Below, piece after piece: positions 1-8,217 of a stretch of 64,000 nucleotides of DNA. Both the position numbers and the translations under genes were made by a program. Position 1 is the first letter of the stretch. Each line of letters starts with the position of its first letter. The DNA comes from Bradyrhizobium archetypum. Its GTDB lineage: Bacteria > Pseudomonadota > Alphaproteobacteria > Rhizobiales > Xanthobacteraceae. The notes beneath the pieces are model-generated. The model saw only the letters and a list, made by a program, of their open reading frames with translations. It was not told the DNA's origin and did not search any database. Location: contig NZ_JAAVLW010000005.1 in assembly GCF_013114835.1 (NCBI RefSeq), forward strand, positions 682,001-746,000. Direction: 5' to 3'.

Positions 1-180
1 CTTTACGAGGGCAACAAGGACACACTCTATCGCATCCACGGAACCAACCAGCCGGAATATATCGGTCAGGCCATCTCGTCCGGCTGCATCCGCATGACCA
101 ACGAAGACGTCATCGATCTCGTGAACCGGGTGAAGCTGGGCACGATCGTCGTTGTCCTCCCGCCGGGTCAGAGCGCGTGA
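1..180 (+). CDS. L,D-transpeptidase (YkuD domain), C-terminal fragment
   Basis: The window opens inside this gene. The 59 visible residues are the end of a YkuD catalytic domain: H-G-T at visible residues 13-15 and the S-S-G-C-I-R-M signature at 26-32, with C29 the expected nucleophile and H13 and R31 the conserved partners. Enzymes of this family make 3-3 peptidoglycan cross-links or attach proteins to the wall in the periplasm. The stop is TGA at 178-180. The N-terminus, signal peptide and any extra domains lie outside the window, so the subfamily cannot be named. Confidence 0.9.
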   Translation, partial: LYEGNKDTLYRIHGTNQPEYIGQAISSGCIRMTNEDVIDLVNRVKLGTIVVVLPPGQSA

Positions 181-520
181 CGAGTTGTGCAGCGTGAGGC
201 GGCGCGAAGTGCTTGGCCGCCAGTCTTAGCCAACGACTCAGGCATCGGATCTTGCCAGACGCCCCTCCTTGTTCTTACCGGTCCCGCAAGATTTCATCGA
301 ATCTCATCTGAACTCTGCACGAATTACGAACGGTTGTTGAGGCGGTGCAGTGATGAGCTACAGAAGGATGAGTTCAATCCATTAAAACTGAATTTCAATC
401 TGGGACAGTTTCGTTGCCCGTTTGTGGATTCGCTCAATCACACTTGTCTTATTGCTGTTGAACCTCCGCGAAGTTCCCGTGACCCATCTCAAGGGGCTTT
501 GAGAACCGCAGGAGGTTCTG
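181..520. other. Non-coding stretch with structured leader of the next gene
   Basis: About 340 bases without a convincing gene. It looks more AT-rich than its surroundings between about 300 and 460. The right end, 460-518, forms a strong hairpin with the ribosome binding site of the gene at 521 (separate entry). A 160-codon open frame runs through here, but it crosses the small exported gene out of frame and has no protein-like composition. Confidence 0.6.
460..518 (+). promoter_or_regulatory. Hairpin that pairs the Shine-Dalgarno of the gene at 521
   Basis: GAACCTCCGCG at 460-470 is complementary to CGCAGGAGGTTC at 507-518 with one bulged A. The stem continues inward with GTTC (473-476) against GAAC (503-506), and CTCAA/TTGAG can form a top helix. 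The 3' arm contains the GGAGG at 511-515 that is the ribosome binding site of the ORF starting at 521. In RNA this would mask translation initiation. It could be a thermometer, a ligand switch or a simple damper. It lacks the U-Y-G-C-U opposite AGGA arrangement of a ROSE thermometer. Confidence 0.5.
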
Positions 521-766
521 ATGACAAGGCATCGAAGGATTACCGGGTTCGTGGCTGTCGCTCTGCTCGCTGTTGCTGCATCCGCCGCTACCATGAGATC
601 GCATTCGCCTTCGACCGAGGGCGTTGTCGTCTCCACCGGCACGACGATATCGAAAGGCCTGGCGGTTGACGCGAACGAGTTCCCGGCCGCGAGTTTTGAC
701 GACCGTTGGTCCGCGATGTCAGCTTCGACAACGGACTCGGCTGAGCGGAAGCCCGACGTCCACTAA
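521..766 (+). CDS. Small exported protein of unknown function
   Basis: An 81-residue protein with an N-terminal signal sequence: basic MTRHRR, a hydrophobic stretch at about 9-22 (FVAVALLAVAASA) and a probable signal-peptidase site near A-S-A-A. The mature part is short, polar and rich in Ser, Thr and Asp. The start is well supported by GGAGG at 511-515, six bases before ATG. That site lies in a hairpin. No known domain is recognised. The C-terminal third may be decayed, because the haloperoxidase remnant follows directly. Confidence 0.55.
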   Translation: MTRHRRITGFVAVALLAVAASAATMRSHSPSTEGVVVSTGTTISKGLAVDANEFPAASFDDRWSAMSASTTDSAERKPDVH

Positions 767-843
767 GTGCCGCCGCAATCGGCCTAGCTGGCGAAAATCA
801 CAATGGCCCTTTAGTAGCTGGGCGGCGCGTTCGCGAAGCGGAC

Positions 844-1178
844 CGACGCGCAGGGCCGACGCCGCTGCGCTTCTGGACACAGGCCAATCTTGGGGTTCCA
901 GGCGGCCAGCAGGCTTCCGCCCGTCACGGCCTCGCGCTGGCAGACAGTGCGCGGGTGGTCGCATTGACGTCCATGGCCCTCGCCAATTGCTTCATCCTCG
1001 ATTGGGATGCCAAATTCCAATACAATTATTGGCGGCTGATCACCGCGATCCGCAACGGCGACCAGGACGGCAACGATGCGAACGTGACGCAGGCTGGCTG
1101 CCTCTGAACACCACGCCGATGCATCCGGAATACCCGTCGCAGGCCGGGAGCGGTCTCGCCGCACAACCTGCAGAATGA
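844..1178 (+). pseudogene. Remnant of a vanadium-dependent haloperoxidase-like (PAP2 superfamily) gene
   Basis: Frame 1 from about 844 to the TGA at 1105-1107 reads like the middle of a VCPO-type haloperoxidase: TPLRFWTQANLG, RHGLALADSARVVAL, then D-W-D-A-K-F-Q-Y-N-Y-W-R-L-I-T-A-I-R-N. From about 1086 the continuation lies in frame 3: GWLPLNTTPMHPEYPSQAG, ending at 1176-1178. Family members carry HPEYPSGHA here. This copy reads S-Q-A, so the conserved His motif is lost. There is no N-terminus or C-terminal half. Frameshift, missing ends and a lost active-site residue together mark a dead fragment. Confidence 0.75.
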
Positions 1179-1209
1179 ACAGACATACGCGACCCTCCGC
1201 GCATCTGCG

Positions 1210-1689
1210 TCATTGGTTCGCGTGAAGGATCTGCAGCTTGGTAATGCGATCGTCGGCGCGTCGGAGTCGACGACACAGCTCGCGGTTGATATTCTGCAGC
1301 ACCATTACGTACGCATGGATGTCGGCCTTGTAGCACGTGTAGAGCTTTTGGGCTGTGAGCTCGTACAGCACGGTTGGGCTCTCCGCGACGACGGTAGCCG
1401 ATCGGTTCTGCATTTCGATCAGTGTCATTTCGCCGAAGAAATCACCAGATTCGAGACCGGCCATGCGAATGACGCGTCCGGCATCCACCAGCTTGCTCAC
1501 CACCAGCCGGCCAGAGTGAACAATGAACAGTGAGCGCCCCGGTTCTCCCTCCGCTACGACCGTGGCGCCGGCGTTGAACCGGCGCTCGACCAGCATCGAG
1601 ATCAAGAGATCGAGGCTTGCATCCGAGAGGCCACCAAAGAACGGTGTGGCGACCAAGAACGCTTTCAGATCAGGGGAGCTGACAGCCAT
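1210..1689 (-). CDS. Stand-alone cyclic nucleotide-binding domain protein
   Basis: A 159-residue protein that is almost entirely one CRP-type cNMP-binding domain: phosphate-binding-cassette-like residues G-D-F-F-G-E-M-T-L around 82-90 and N-R-S-A-T-V-V-A-E-S around 95-104. After the beta-roll there is only a helical tail (about 125-159) and no helix-turn-helix, so it is probably not a DNA-binding CRP/FNR regulator. It may be a ligand-sensing subunit or partner of another protein. It lies downstream of the histidine kinase on the same strand, with a 184-base gap in which I see no gene. Confidence 0.8.
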   Translation of the reverse strand: MAVSSPDLKAFLVATPFFGGLSDASLDLLISMLVERRFNAGATVVAEGEPGRSLFIVHSGRLVVSKLVDAGRVIRMAGLESGDFFGEMTLIEMQNRSATVVAESPTVLYELTAQKLYTCYKADIHAYVMVLQNINRELCRRLRRADDRITKLQILHANQ

Positions 1690-1873
1690 CGAGAAAATAT
1701 ACTCCGGGTCCTGGCGGCGACAAGTCTGCCAAGACCGACGGGAAGAATGCCTGCGCGCGGCCGAATGCTTGGCATGTTCGCGTTTGCCTCACTGCGGCCG
1801 TTTTCGAGCATAGCGCACGAACATCTGCTCCAGCCGCGAACGGATCTCACATTGCTTCTCGCAACGTGCAATC

Positions 1874-4066
1874 TCATGCGGCTGGATTGGACTGGATCTG
1901 CCGGGCTTGAACGCTTTCGTCTTCCAGCGGCAGGGTAAATTGAAATACAGCGCCGCCGGCTTCGTTCGCGCTCGCCCACATCCGTCCGCCGTGAGCTTCA
2001 ACCATCGACCGGCAAATGGCGAGACCCATGCCCATTCCCTTGGCCTTGGTGGTGTAGAATGCCTTGAACACGCGCTCGACATCCTGCGGGTCAAGGCCGG
2101 GCCCGGAATCGCTGATAGTGACGAGCGCACCGCCCGCGACCTCCCGTTCGGTGTTGATCCTTAGCTCGCGCGTCCCCTTGTCGCTGCCGACCATGGCTTC
2201 AATGGCATTGAGGATCAGGTTCAGAATCACCTGCTGGAGCTGAGTGCGATCGCCGCTTGCCACAGGCAAGCCCGGCGCCAGCTCGGTCTGCAGCAAGATG
2301 CCGTGCTTGAGCATTTCGCTCCGGGTCAGCGCGACCATTTCGAGGATGGCTTCATTAAGATCGAAGCGATCCTTTCGCGGCGGTACCTTGTTGATGAGGG
2401 TCCGAATGCCGCCGACGACGTTACCGGCGCGCTTGCCGTCCTCAACGATACGGCGAAGGGAATCGCGAACCTCGCCGAGATCGGGCGGTTGAGCGCTGAG
2501 CCAGCGTAGCGCGGCCTGGGCGTTGGTAACCGTCGCGGCAATAGGCTGGTTGACCTCATGGGCAATCGAGGCCGTCAGTTGTCCCATCGTGGTGACGCGA
2601 TTGGCGTGCGCCAGCTCCGACTGCATGGCGCGCAAAGCTTCCTCGGCCCGCCTGCGTTCGGTGATGTGCCGTCCTACGCCGCGGTAGCCCACGAAGCGTC
2701 CTGTCTTGTCAAACACCGGCAGCCCGGAGACGGAGATGTAGCGCTTGCCCCCATCGGGGCCAGGCCGCGCGAGTTCAAAGTCGCGGAACGGCAGGTGCGC
2801 TTCGAGAGTCTCCCGGTGCTTGCGCCAGGCCTCTTCATCGGGCTCCAGGTAGGGCACTTCCCAACGTGTCTTGCCGATCTCGGCGCCCGGCGCCGGCGCG
2901 TCGGCAAGGGTCTCCGCAAACTCCTGGTGGGTAAAGCGATGCTCCGCGTCGGTCTCCCAGTAGACGTCGAAGGAGAACTGCACAAGGGTGCGAAAGCGCT
3001 CCTCGCTCTGCCGCAGGGCCTCTTCCGCCTGCTTGCGCTCGGTCAGATCGAGCACAAAACCGACACCCTGATTTTGATTCTGTTCGAGCATCGTCCCGCC
3101 GACCAGCACGGGCACGCGGCTGCCGTCTTTGCGAAAATACTCTTTCTCGAATGGCTGGACCGTCCCCATCCGCTTCAATTCCGCCACGGTGCGTAAGTCG
3201 CGGTGGCGCCATTCCGGCGGCGTCAGGTCCGTCCGGTTCACCCGCCCGGAGGCAAGATCCTCCCGCTCGTAACCCAGCATCTTGAGAAATGCATCATTGG
3301 CCTCGAGAATGCGACCGTCGAGCTCCCAAAAGATGACGCCGACGATGTTGGCGTCGACCAGGCGCCGGATCTTCTTGTCGCGCGCCAGAAGATCGCCTTG
3401 TAGCGCGATGTTCTCCGCGATCGCTTTGCGCCGCCGGATAGCTTCGCGCCGTGCAAGCGCCAGCGCCACTCCAGCCAGGACGGCGACAATGATGACGGCG
3501 GTCGTGATCAGCCAGGCCTTGCGTCGTTCGAGCGCCTCGTAGCGCTTCTCCAGATCGACGCGTAGAAAGCGCTCATGGTCCACCATCTGGTCGATTTGGG
3601 ATCTTATCTCGTCCAGGCTGCGGATCATCGCCATAGCGGCCGGCCCGGAGTAGGTCCGGACCGTTTTGACGATTTCATCGATCTCGCGCAGCTTTGCTGC
3701 AACGGTCGCCGCCAGATGTCCGGCACGATGGCTCTGCAACGGATCGCCGGCAACCAGAGTCTGGAGCGCCTGCGCGTCGCGTCGAACGCTCTCGTCAGAG
3801 ACGCCGTAGGCCTTGAGATAGTGCGGATCGAGAGTTAGCAGATATCCGCGCCTTTGCGCCTCCACGTCGGCAATGACCGTTTTGAGCCGCTCCAGCGTCT
3901 CCAGCACCTCGCGGTTGCGCTCATGCGCAAGATTCGCCGCTTGTTTCTCCTGCCAATATTGAAAGCCGAAGAACCCGCTCGCAACAACCGTAGTTAGAAG
4001 CGCCGCAACTACCAGCACCAAGGGACGAGCAAACCACCGAAAGGACTGGCTAAGAGACACTGGCAT
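1874..4066 (-). CDS. CHASE3-PAS-PAS sensor histidine kinase (orphan)
   Basis: 730 residues. Order: transmembrane segment about 14-34, periplasmic CHASE3-like helical domain about 40-180, second transmembrane segment about 185-207, PAS around 232-345, PAS/PAC around 355-475, then HisKA with phosphoacceptor H503 (A-H-E-V-N-Q-P) and an HATPase domain with N-A-I-E-A-M, D-S-G-P-G-L and G-M-G-M-G-L-A-I-C. The HEVNQP form of the H box is typical of rhizobial PAS kinases of the FixL/DctB style. No receiver domain or response regulator lies next to it. It is divergent from a Tat-exported solute-binding protein, which might act as its periplasmic partner (inference). Confidence 0.92.
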   Translation of the reverse strand: MPVSLSQSFRWFARPLVLVVAALLTTVVASGFFGFQYWQEKQAANLAHERNREVLETLERLKTVIADVEAQRRGYLLTLDPHYLKAYGVSDESVRRDAQALQTLVAGDPLQSHRAGHLAATVAAKLREIDEIVKTVRTYSGPAAMAMIRSLDEIRSQIDQMVDHERFLRVDLEKRYEALERRKAWLITTAVIIVAVLAGVALALARREAIRRRKAIAENIALQGDLLARDKKIRRLVDANIVGVIFWELDGRILEANDAFLKMLGYEREDLASGRVNRTDLTPPEWRHRDLRTVAELKRMGTVQPFEKEYFRKDGSRVPVLVGGTMLEQNQNQGVGFVLDLTERKQAEEALRQSEERFRTLVQFSFDVYWETDAEHRFTHQEFAETLADAPAPGAEIGKTRWEVPYLEPDEEAWRKHRETLEAHLPFRDFELARPGPDGGKRYISVSGLPVFDKTGRFVGYRGVGRHITERRRAEEALRAMQSELAHANRVTTMGQLTASIAHEVNQPIAATVTNAQAALRWLSAQPPDLGEVRDSLRRIVEDGKRAGNVVGGIRTLINKVPPRKDRFDLNEAILEMVALTRSEMLKHGILLQTELAPGLPVASGDRTQLQQVILNLILNAIEAMVGSDKGTRELRINTEREVAGGALVTISDSGPGLDPQDVERVFKAFYTTKAKGMGMGLAICRSMVEAHGGRMWASANEAGGAVFQFTLPLEDESVQARQIQSNPAA

Positions 4067-4130
4067 GGCCTTAAGTCTTCGATGCTAGCGTGAGCGGCTA
4101 ATTTCTAATGCCAACACAGGGTATTCCTAG

Positions 4131-4136
4131 TATAAT
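4131..4136 (+). promoter_or_regulatory. Perfect TATAAT, possible -10 of the solute-binding protein gene
   Basis: TATAAT lies in the 198-base divergent region between the kinase and the solute-binding protein, about 130 bases before the latter's start. No good -35 is visible at 16-18 bases upstream, so the promoter call is tentative. A start here would leave a long leader. Confidence 0.3.
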
Positions 4137-4264
4137 CGAAATACAGCCACGGTCCGCACAGGGTGATACGGGAACCGGCACAGTCAACCGCGCATATTAC
4201 ACCGGCTTAAAAGCCCGTCAGTCGTCTCGCAAGGGACCAGAACGTCACGGGTGGAGCCCAGCGC

Positions 4265-5659
4265 ATGAGCCGATCCGCCGGCATGAGCAACCACATGGCT
4301 CCAGGAAGCAAGTCGCCAAGCAGCCGGCGTAGCTTCGTCAAGCGATTGGGCGCGGCGGGCGTAGCGTTGCCTGCCCTCGCCATATTTCCACGCTGGGCCC
4401 ACGCACAGAATGCCGCTTGGCCTCCCTATACCGACGCCGCAATAGATTGGAAGCAATTTGCGGGACAGACGATTACGCTCGCGGGCGCGATCCACCCCTG
4501 GACCAACGCGATCACGCCGCTTTTGCCTGATTTCACCGAGCTCACCGGTATCCACGTCGTTCCCGACTTCCGATTGGAGACCACGTATCTCGGCGCACTG
4601 GCGATACAGCTCAACCGCGGCGACAGCACACCCGACGTCTTCATGTTCACCGCCTATGGCCAAGGCATCTCGGGAGGATGGCTCGAACCGTTGAACGCCT
4701 ATTATTCCGACAAGTCGCTGACCGATCTCGGTTGGTATGACGAGAGCGACCTTCTCAAGACGGCCCGTGCTTTTCCGTTGTGGCGCGGGGGCGAACGCTA
4801 CGCCACACCGATCACATCCGAAGCGGTGACCTTGTTCATCAACGGTGATGCGCTGGCAGCCAAGCAGCTTTCGGTTCCCAAGACTTTCGAAGAGCTGCTG
4901 GTTACAGCGAATGCGATCAAGACGGACGAGATGTCCGGGATAGCCATGCGGGCCCAGGCCAGCGGCAATTCATCCGTGCCGGCCATGAGCTTCTTGTTCT
5001 CGTATGGCGGGGCGATGGTCAGCGACAACAAGGCAGTGTTCGCGAGCCCCGAGGCAATCGCAGCCATCGAGATGTACGGTCGGTTGCTCAATCAGGCCGG
5101 GCCCGGTGGTGTCAGCGGCTACGAATGGTACCACGTGCTGGACGATTTCCTGCAGCGCAGGACGGCGATGGCGATCGACAGCAGCAATTTCGCTACCGAC
5201 ATCTCCAATCCGGCAAGAAGCCAAGTTGCCGGGCAGGCCGTGTTCGCTGCCTTTCCACATGTCGCCGGCCGCACCTCCGTGCCGTTCATGTCGCACTGGC
5301 AGGCGTGCATCAATTCCAGGTCACGAAACAAGCGGGCGGCTTTTTTGTTTTTGCTGTGGGCGACAAGCAAGCCGACCTCGCTGAGGACCGCCGCGGCCGG
5401 GCTGGCAACAACGCGTGTATCGGCGTGGTCAAGTGAGGGCTTCAAGAAGGCGTTCGGCGTTCAAGCCGCGGAGGCAGCACTGACCAACCTGCAGAACGCC
5501 GATGTCGATCGCGCCAAGGCGATCCTTTTCCATCCGCAATCAAGACCGATCCTGGATGCCTTCATGATCGGCGTGAATGAGGTGGTCTCGGGCGCGAAAC
5601 CGGCGAAGATTGCCATGACGAACGCCGCCGAGAAGGCCAATGCGGCGATCCGCGGATAG
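4265..5659 (+). CDS. Tat-exported ABC-type extracellular solute-binding protein
   Basis: 464 residues. The N-terminus has a twin-arginine signal, S-R-R-S-F-V-K at about residues 20-26, then a hydrophobic stretch and an AHA cleavage site. The mature part has the fold pattern of family 1 (sugar/oligosaccharide-type) binding proteins: L-T-G-I-H-V-V near 90 and F-A-A-F-P near 335. ABC binding proteins usually use Sec, so a Tat signal is notable. No permease or ATPase is near. The upstream neighbour is a divergent histidine kinase. ATG 4265 is used here; 4283 and 4295 are possible alternative starts, and none has a strong ribosome binding site. Substrate unknown. Confidence 0.85.
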   Translation: MSRSAGMSNHMAPGSKSPSSRRSFVKRLGAAGVALPALAIFPRWAHAQNAAWPPYTDAAIDWKQFAGQTITLAGAIHPWTNAITPLLPDFTELTGIHVVPDFRLETTYLGALAIQLNRGDSTPDVFMFTAYGQGISGGWLEPLNAYYSDKSLTDLGWYDESDLLKTARAFPLWRGGERYATPITSEAVTLFINGDALAAKQLSVPKTFEELLVTANAIKTDEMSGIAMRAQASGNSSVPAMSFLFSYGGAMVSDNKAVFASPEAIAAIEMYGRLLNQAGPGGVSGYEWYHVLDDFLQRRTAMAIDSSNFATDISNPARSQVAGQAVFAAFPHVAGRTSVPFMSHWQACINSRSRNKRAAFLFLLWATSKPTSLRTAAAGLATTRVSAWSSEGFKKAFGVQAAEAALTNLQNADVDRAKAILFHPQSRPILDAFMIGVNEVVSGAKPAKIAMTNAAEKANAAIRG

Positions 5660-5686
5660 CAGCGCCGAGCTGTGGCCTGCACCGGG

Positions 5687-5920
5687 TTAGATTCGATCAC
5701 GTAGCCCTTTAACGCCTTCACCTTCCGCGCAATGCTCGCAACAGTAAAAGGTACCCGCCTTCTCCAGTCCGTGCCCGACGATGCGGATGCCGCAATGATC
5801 GCAGGTCGGCGCCAGCGCATGAATGGCGCACTCGAAACTATCGAAGGTATGTGCCTTTCCGTTCATTGTAACCTGAAAGGCCTTGTCATAGTCATTGCCG
5901 CAGGTTTCACAGATAGCCAT
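5687..5920 (-). CDS. Small Cys-rich, probably zinc-binding protein
   Basis: A 77-residue soluble protein with eight cysteines: C4-x2-C7, C31, C40-x2-C43, then C60-C61-x2-C64. The pairs are spaced like two zinc ribbons or treble clefs, giving a likely structural metal site. It begins MAICETCGNDYDKAF. No signal peptide or membrane segment. It sits between the convergent binding-protein gene and the NDUFA9-like gene, which offers no clear functional hint. The family is not recognised by name. Confidence 0.75.
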   Translation of the reverse strand: MAICETCGNDYDKAFQVTMNGKAHTFDSFECAIHALAPTCDHCGIRIVGHGLEKAGTFYCCEHCAEGEGVKGLRDRI

Positions 5921-6021
5921 GATATCCGCCTCCGTTATACGCGGCTCCAGGTAGTCGCTCCTTCACATCGCGTGGATTCAATAACGGTGGCTCAAAAGGT
6001 TGGTTCCTCGTGAGCGCAACG

Positions 6022-6942
6022 TCATCCTCCGGAATTCGACAGCATCTTCTGGAGTATTGCCTCGACCGAGTGCGGCGAAATCCCAAGCTCGGCAAATCCA
6101 GGCACATCTGGCGATGACACGGTGTCGATTTGCATCAGCTCTACTTGATTGCGCGTGAGAAATGGACTCCCGAGCATCTCGGCGGCCCATGCCACAGCAT
6201 GCCAAGCGGCGAACGGGACCGGAATCAGTCGAGGCGCAAGTCCGGCTTGGTGCGCGACGACCCTGAGAAGCTCCTCGTAAGAATACACGCGAGGGCCGCC
6301 GAATTCGAATACCCGCGGCGTCTCGGTGCGCTGCATGATCCGGCCGATCGCATCCGCAACATCATCCACATAGGCCGGCTGCAATCTGGTCTCGCCGCGG
6401 CCGAACATCGGATAGACTGGAAGCTGGCGGAGGAGCTTGAGGATGACGACGAGAAACGCGTCGTCTGGCCCGAACATCACGGCCGGATGGATGAATGTTG
6501 CCTCGGCGAACGCGGCCCGGACCACCACTTCGCCCTCACCGCGCTTTCGAATATAGCGCGATGGCGAGGCGGTATCGGCGCCGATTCCTGACATGTGGAC
6601 GAGCTTCTTGACTCCAGCCCTGTGTGCTTGAACGGCGACCCGCCGGGCGGCCTCGACGTGAACGGAATGAAACGTCTCCGCTCCGCGCTCGACGTATAGA
6701 CTGACCGCATTTACGGCGCCGTACGCGCCGGCCAGCGCATCCGCAACCGACCGCCCGTCGTGAATGTTGGCCTCTACGGATTGAAGTTGCGGATCATCAG
6801 CGCCAGGCAGGGTGTACCCCTGATCCGGATGCCTTGACGCGATCCGAACGGCAAATCCGCGTGAACGCAGATGTTGGACGATGCGGCGGCCCAGAAAGCC
6901 GGTTCCGCCGAACACGGTGACGATCTGACCATTCGTTGCCAT
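6022..6942 (-). CDS. NAD(P)-binding protein, NDUFA9-like extended SDR family
   Basis: 306 residues with an N-terminal Rossmann motif G-G-T-G-F-L-G at about 12-18 and an overall pattern matching the complex I NDUFA9 / NmrA-like atypical SDR family: A-V-N-A-V-S-L around 75, H-M-S-G-I-G around 115, and F-E-F-G-G-P around 215. The canonical Y-x3-K catalytic pair is replaced (S-R-Y-I-R-K-R-G-E), so it may bind NAD(P) without full dehydrogenase activity. In alphaproteobacteria such proteins are linked to quinone metabolism or complex I; the context here does not settle which. Confidence 0.85.
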   Translation of the reverse strand: MATNGQIVTVFGGTGFLGRRIVQHLRSRGFAVRIASRHPDQGYTLPGADDPQLQSVEANIHDGRSVADALAGAYGAVNAVSLYVERGAETFHSVHVEAARRVAVQAHRAGVKKLVHMSGIGADTASPSRYIRKRGEGEVVVRAAFAEATFIHPAVMFGPDDAFLVVILKLLRQLPVYPMFGRGETRLQPAYVDDVADAIGRIMQRTETPRVFEFGGPRVYSYEELLRVVAHQAGLAPRLIPVPFAAWHAVAWAAEMLGSPFLTRNQVELMQIDTVSSPDVPGFAELGISPHSVEAILQKMLSNSGG

Positions 6943-7260
6943 GGCCCATTCGCCAATTCATGTCGCAACCGCCCCATTATAGCGGCTTCGTACCCTGCTG
7001 CGAGGAATAACTGCACGTCTGCCGAGACCGCTTAAGTTTGTGAGTGTTGTCCCTTCGGGGCGACATTCCTCGCGCGGCGTGACGCACAAACAGTCGCTTA
7101 GGGTACTCTGCGAAGCACCTTAAGGGCGCCGGCGGTCTCAGCCCGAATTGGATTTGGCTGCGCCCCGCACTTGCCGCCGGATGCCGCATCATTGTTTGCG
7201 AAGTCCCGGCGTGTTGCTATGATCGAAAAAAATAAATCAGCAGCGACAGGGAGAAGCGCC
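6943..7260. other. Divergent intergenic region, no gene seen
   Basis: About 318 bases between the NDUFA9-like gene (leftward) and tctC (rightward). It must hold both promoters. An in-frame upward extension of tctC to 7171 exists but has no ribosome binding site and would precede the signal peptide, so it was not used. No strong -35/-10 pair or repeat was seen. Confidence 0.5.
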
Positions 7261-8217
7261 ATGATGGCAGTGCTCCGCAGTCTGGTGGCGATGGCAGCCG
7301 CGTTGGCCGCGATGGCCGTGCCTGCCGCGGCTCAAAGCTATCCCGAGCGCCCGATCAAGATGATCGTGCCGTGGGCGGCAGGCGGCGATACGGACAATAT
7401 CTTCCGTCCCTTTGCGCCGCTTCTACAAAAGCACATCGGTCAGCCAATCGTAATCGCCAACGTCACGGGCGCCTCCGGCACCGTCGGGGCGCGCGAAGCC
7501 AAGGGCTCGCCGCCGGACGGCTATACGCTTTATGCGGTGCACGACTACATCCACCTTGTTCATTATGCCGGCGTCACAGACGTCAAATACAGCGACTTTG
7601 AGCCGATTTGCCTGCTCTCCGCAACGCCATCGGTCCTGACAGCGAGCCCCAAGACGCCCTGGAAGACCTGGGCCGAGCTTGCTGAGGACGCCAAGAAGCG
7701 TCCGGGCCAGATCACCGTGGGGGCGACCCTCGGATCGACCAGCCACATCTTCCCTGCGCTCATCGAAAAGGCGGCCGGCGTCAAGTTCAAGTACGTCTCC
7801 TATGAAGGACTTGCGCCGCGCATGAATGCCATTCTCGGCGGCCATGTCGATCTGACGGATTCCAATCTGACACAGAAGGGCAAGGTCGATGCAGGGCAGC
7901 TCAAGTTTCTTGCCATTGCGGCCGAGAAGCGCGATCCCGAAGCCCCTGACGTGCCGACGCTGAAGGAGCTCGGCATGGACATCGTCTACGCGGTGTTGCG
8001 AGGACTGCTGGTGCCAAAGGGCACGCCGGCCGCGGTGCGCGCCAAGCTGGACGAGGCCTGCGGAAAAGCCGCCAAGGAACCGGAGTTCGCGGACGCGATG
8101 AAGAAGCAGGGCACGCGCGTGTTCTATCTCAACGCCGCCGAATACGGTCCATTCCTGGACAAGCTCGACCGAGAGAGCAAGGTGATCATGACCGAGCTCG
8201 GTCTTGCCAAGCAATGA
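7261..8217 (+). CDS. tctC: Tripartite tricarboxylate transporter binding protein TctC (Bug family)
   Basis: 318 residues from ATG 7261, chosen because AGGGAGA lies just upstream and a clean signal peptide follows (hydrophobic 5-24, cleavage near P-A-A-A-Q-S). The mature start YPERPIKMIVPWAAGG is the Bug-family signature that binds carboxylate ligands. The usual second motif around G-A-S-G-T-V-G-A-R-E is present. It captures an organic acid in the periplasm for the TctA/TctB membrane pair encoded next; its stop overlaps the tctB start (ATGA). The ligand cannot be deduced; citrate-like or other dicarboxylates are typical of the family. Confidence 0.93.
   Translation: MMAVLRSLVAMAAALAAMAVPAAAQSYPERPIKMIVPWAAGGDTDNIFRPFAPLLQKHIGQPIVIANVTGASGTVGAREAKGSPPDGYTLYAVHDYIHLVHYAGVTDVKYSDFEPICLLSATPSVLTASPKTPWKTWAELAEDAKKRPGQITVGATLGSTSHIFPALIEKAAGVKFKYVSYEGLAPRMNAILGGHVDLTDSNLTQKGKVDAGQLKFLAIAAEKRDPEAPDVPTLKELGMDIVYAVLRGLLVPKGTPAAVRAKLDEACGKAAKEPEFADAMKKQGTRVFYLNAAEYGPFLDKLDRESKVIMTELGLAKQ

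Noticed and set aside
452..518. ROSE-type heat-shock RNA thermometer
   Set aside because: TTGCT occurs at 452-456, but the Shine-Dalgarno pairs with CCTCC, not with the U-Y-G-C-U motif, and the downstream protein is not a small heat-shock protein.
187..669. 160-codon open frame on the plus strand
   Set aside because: It overlaps the small exported gene at 521 in another frame, has no signal or domain, and its ribosome binding site is poor.
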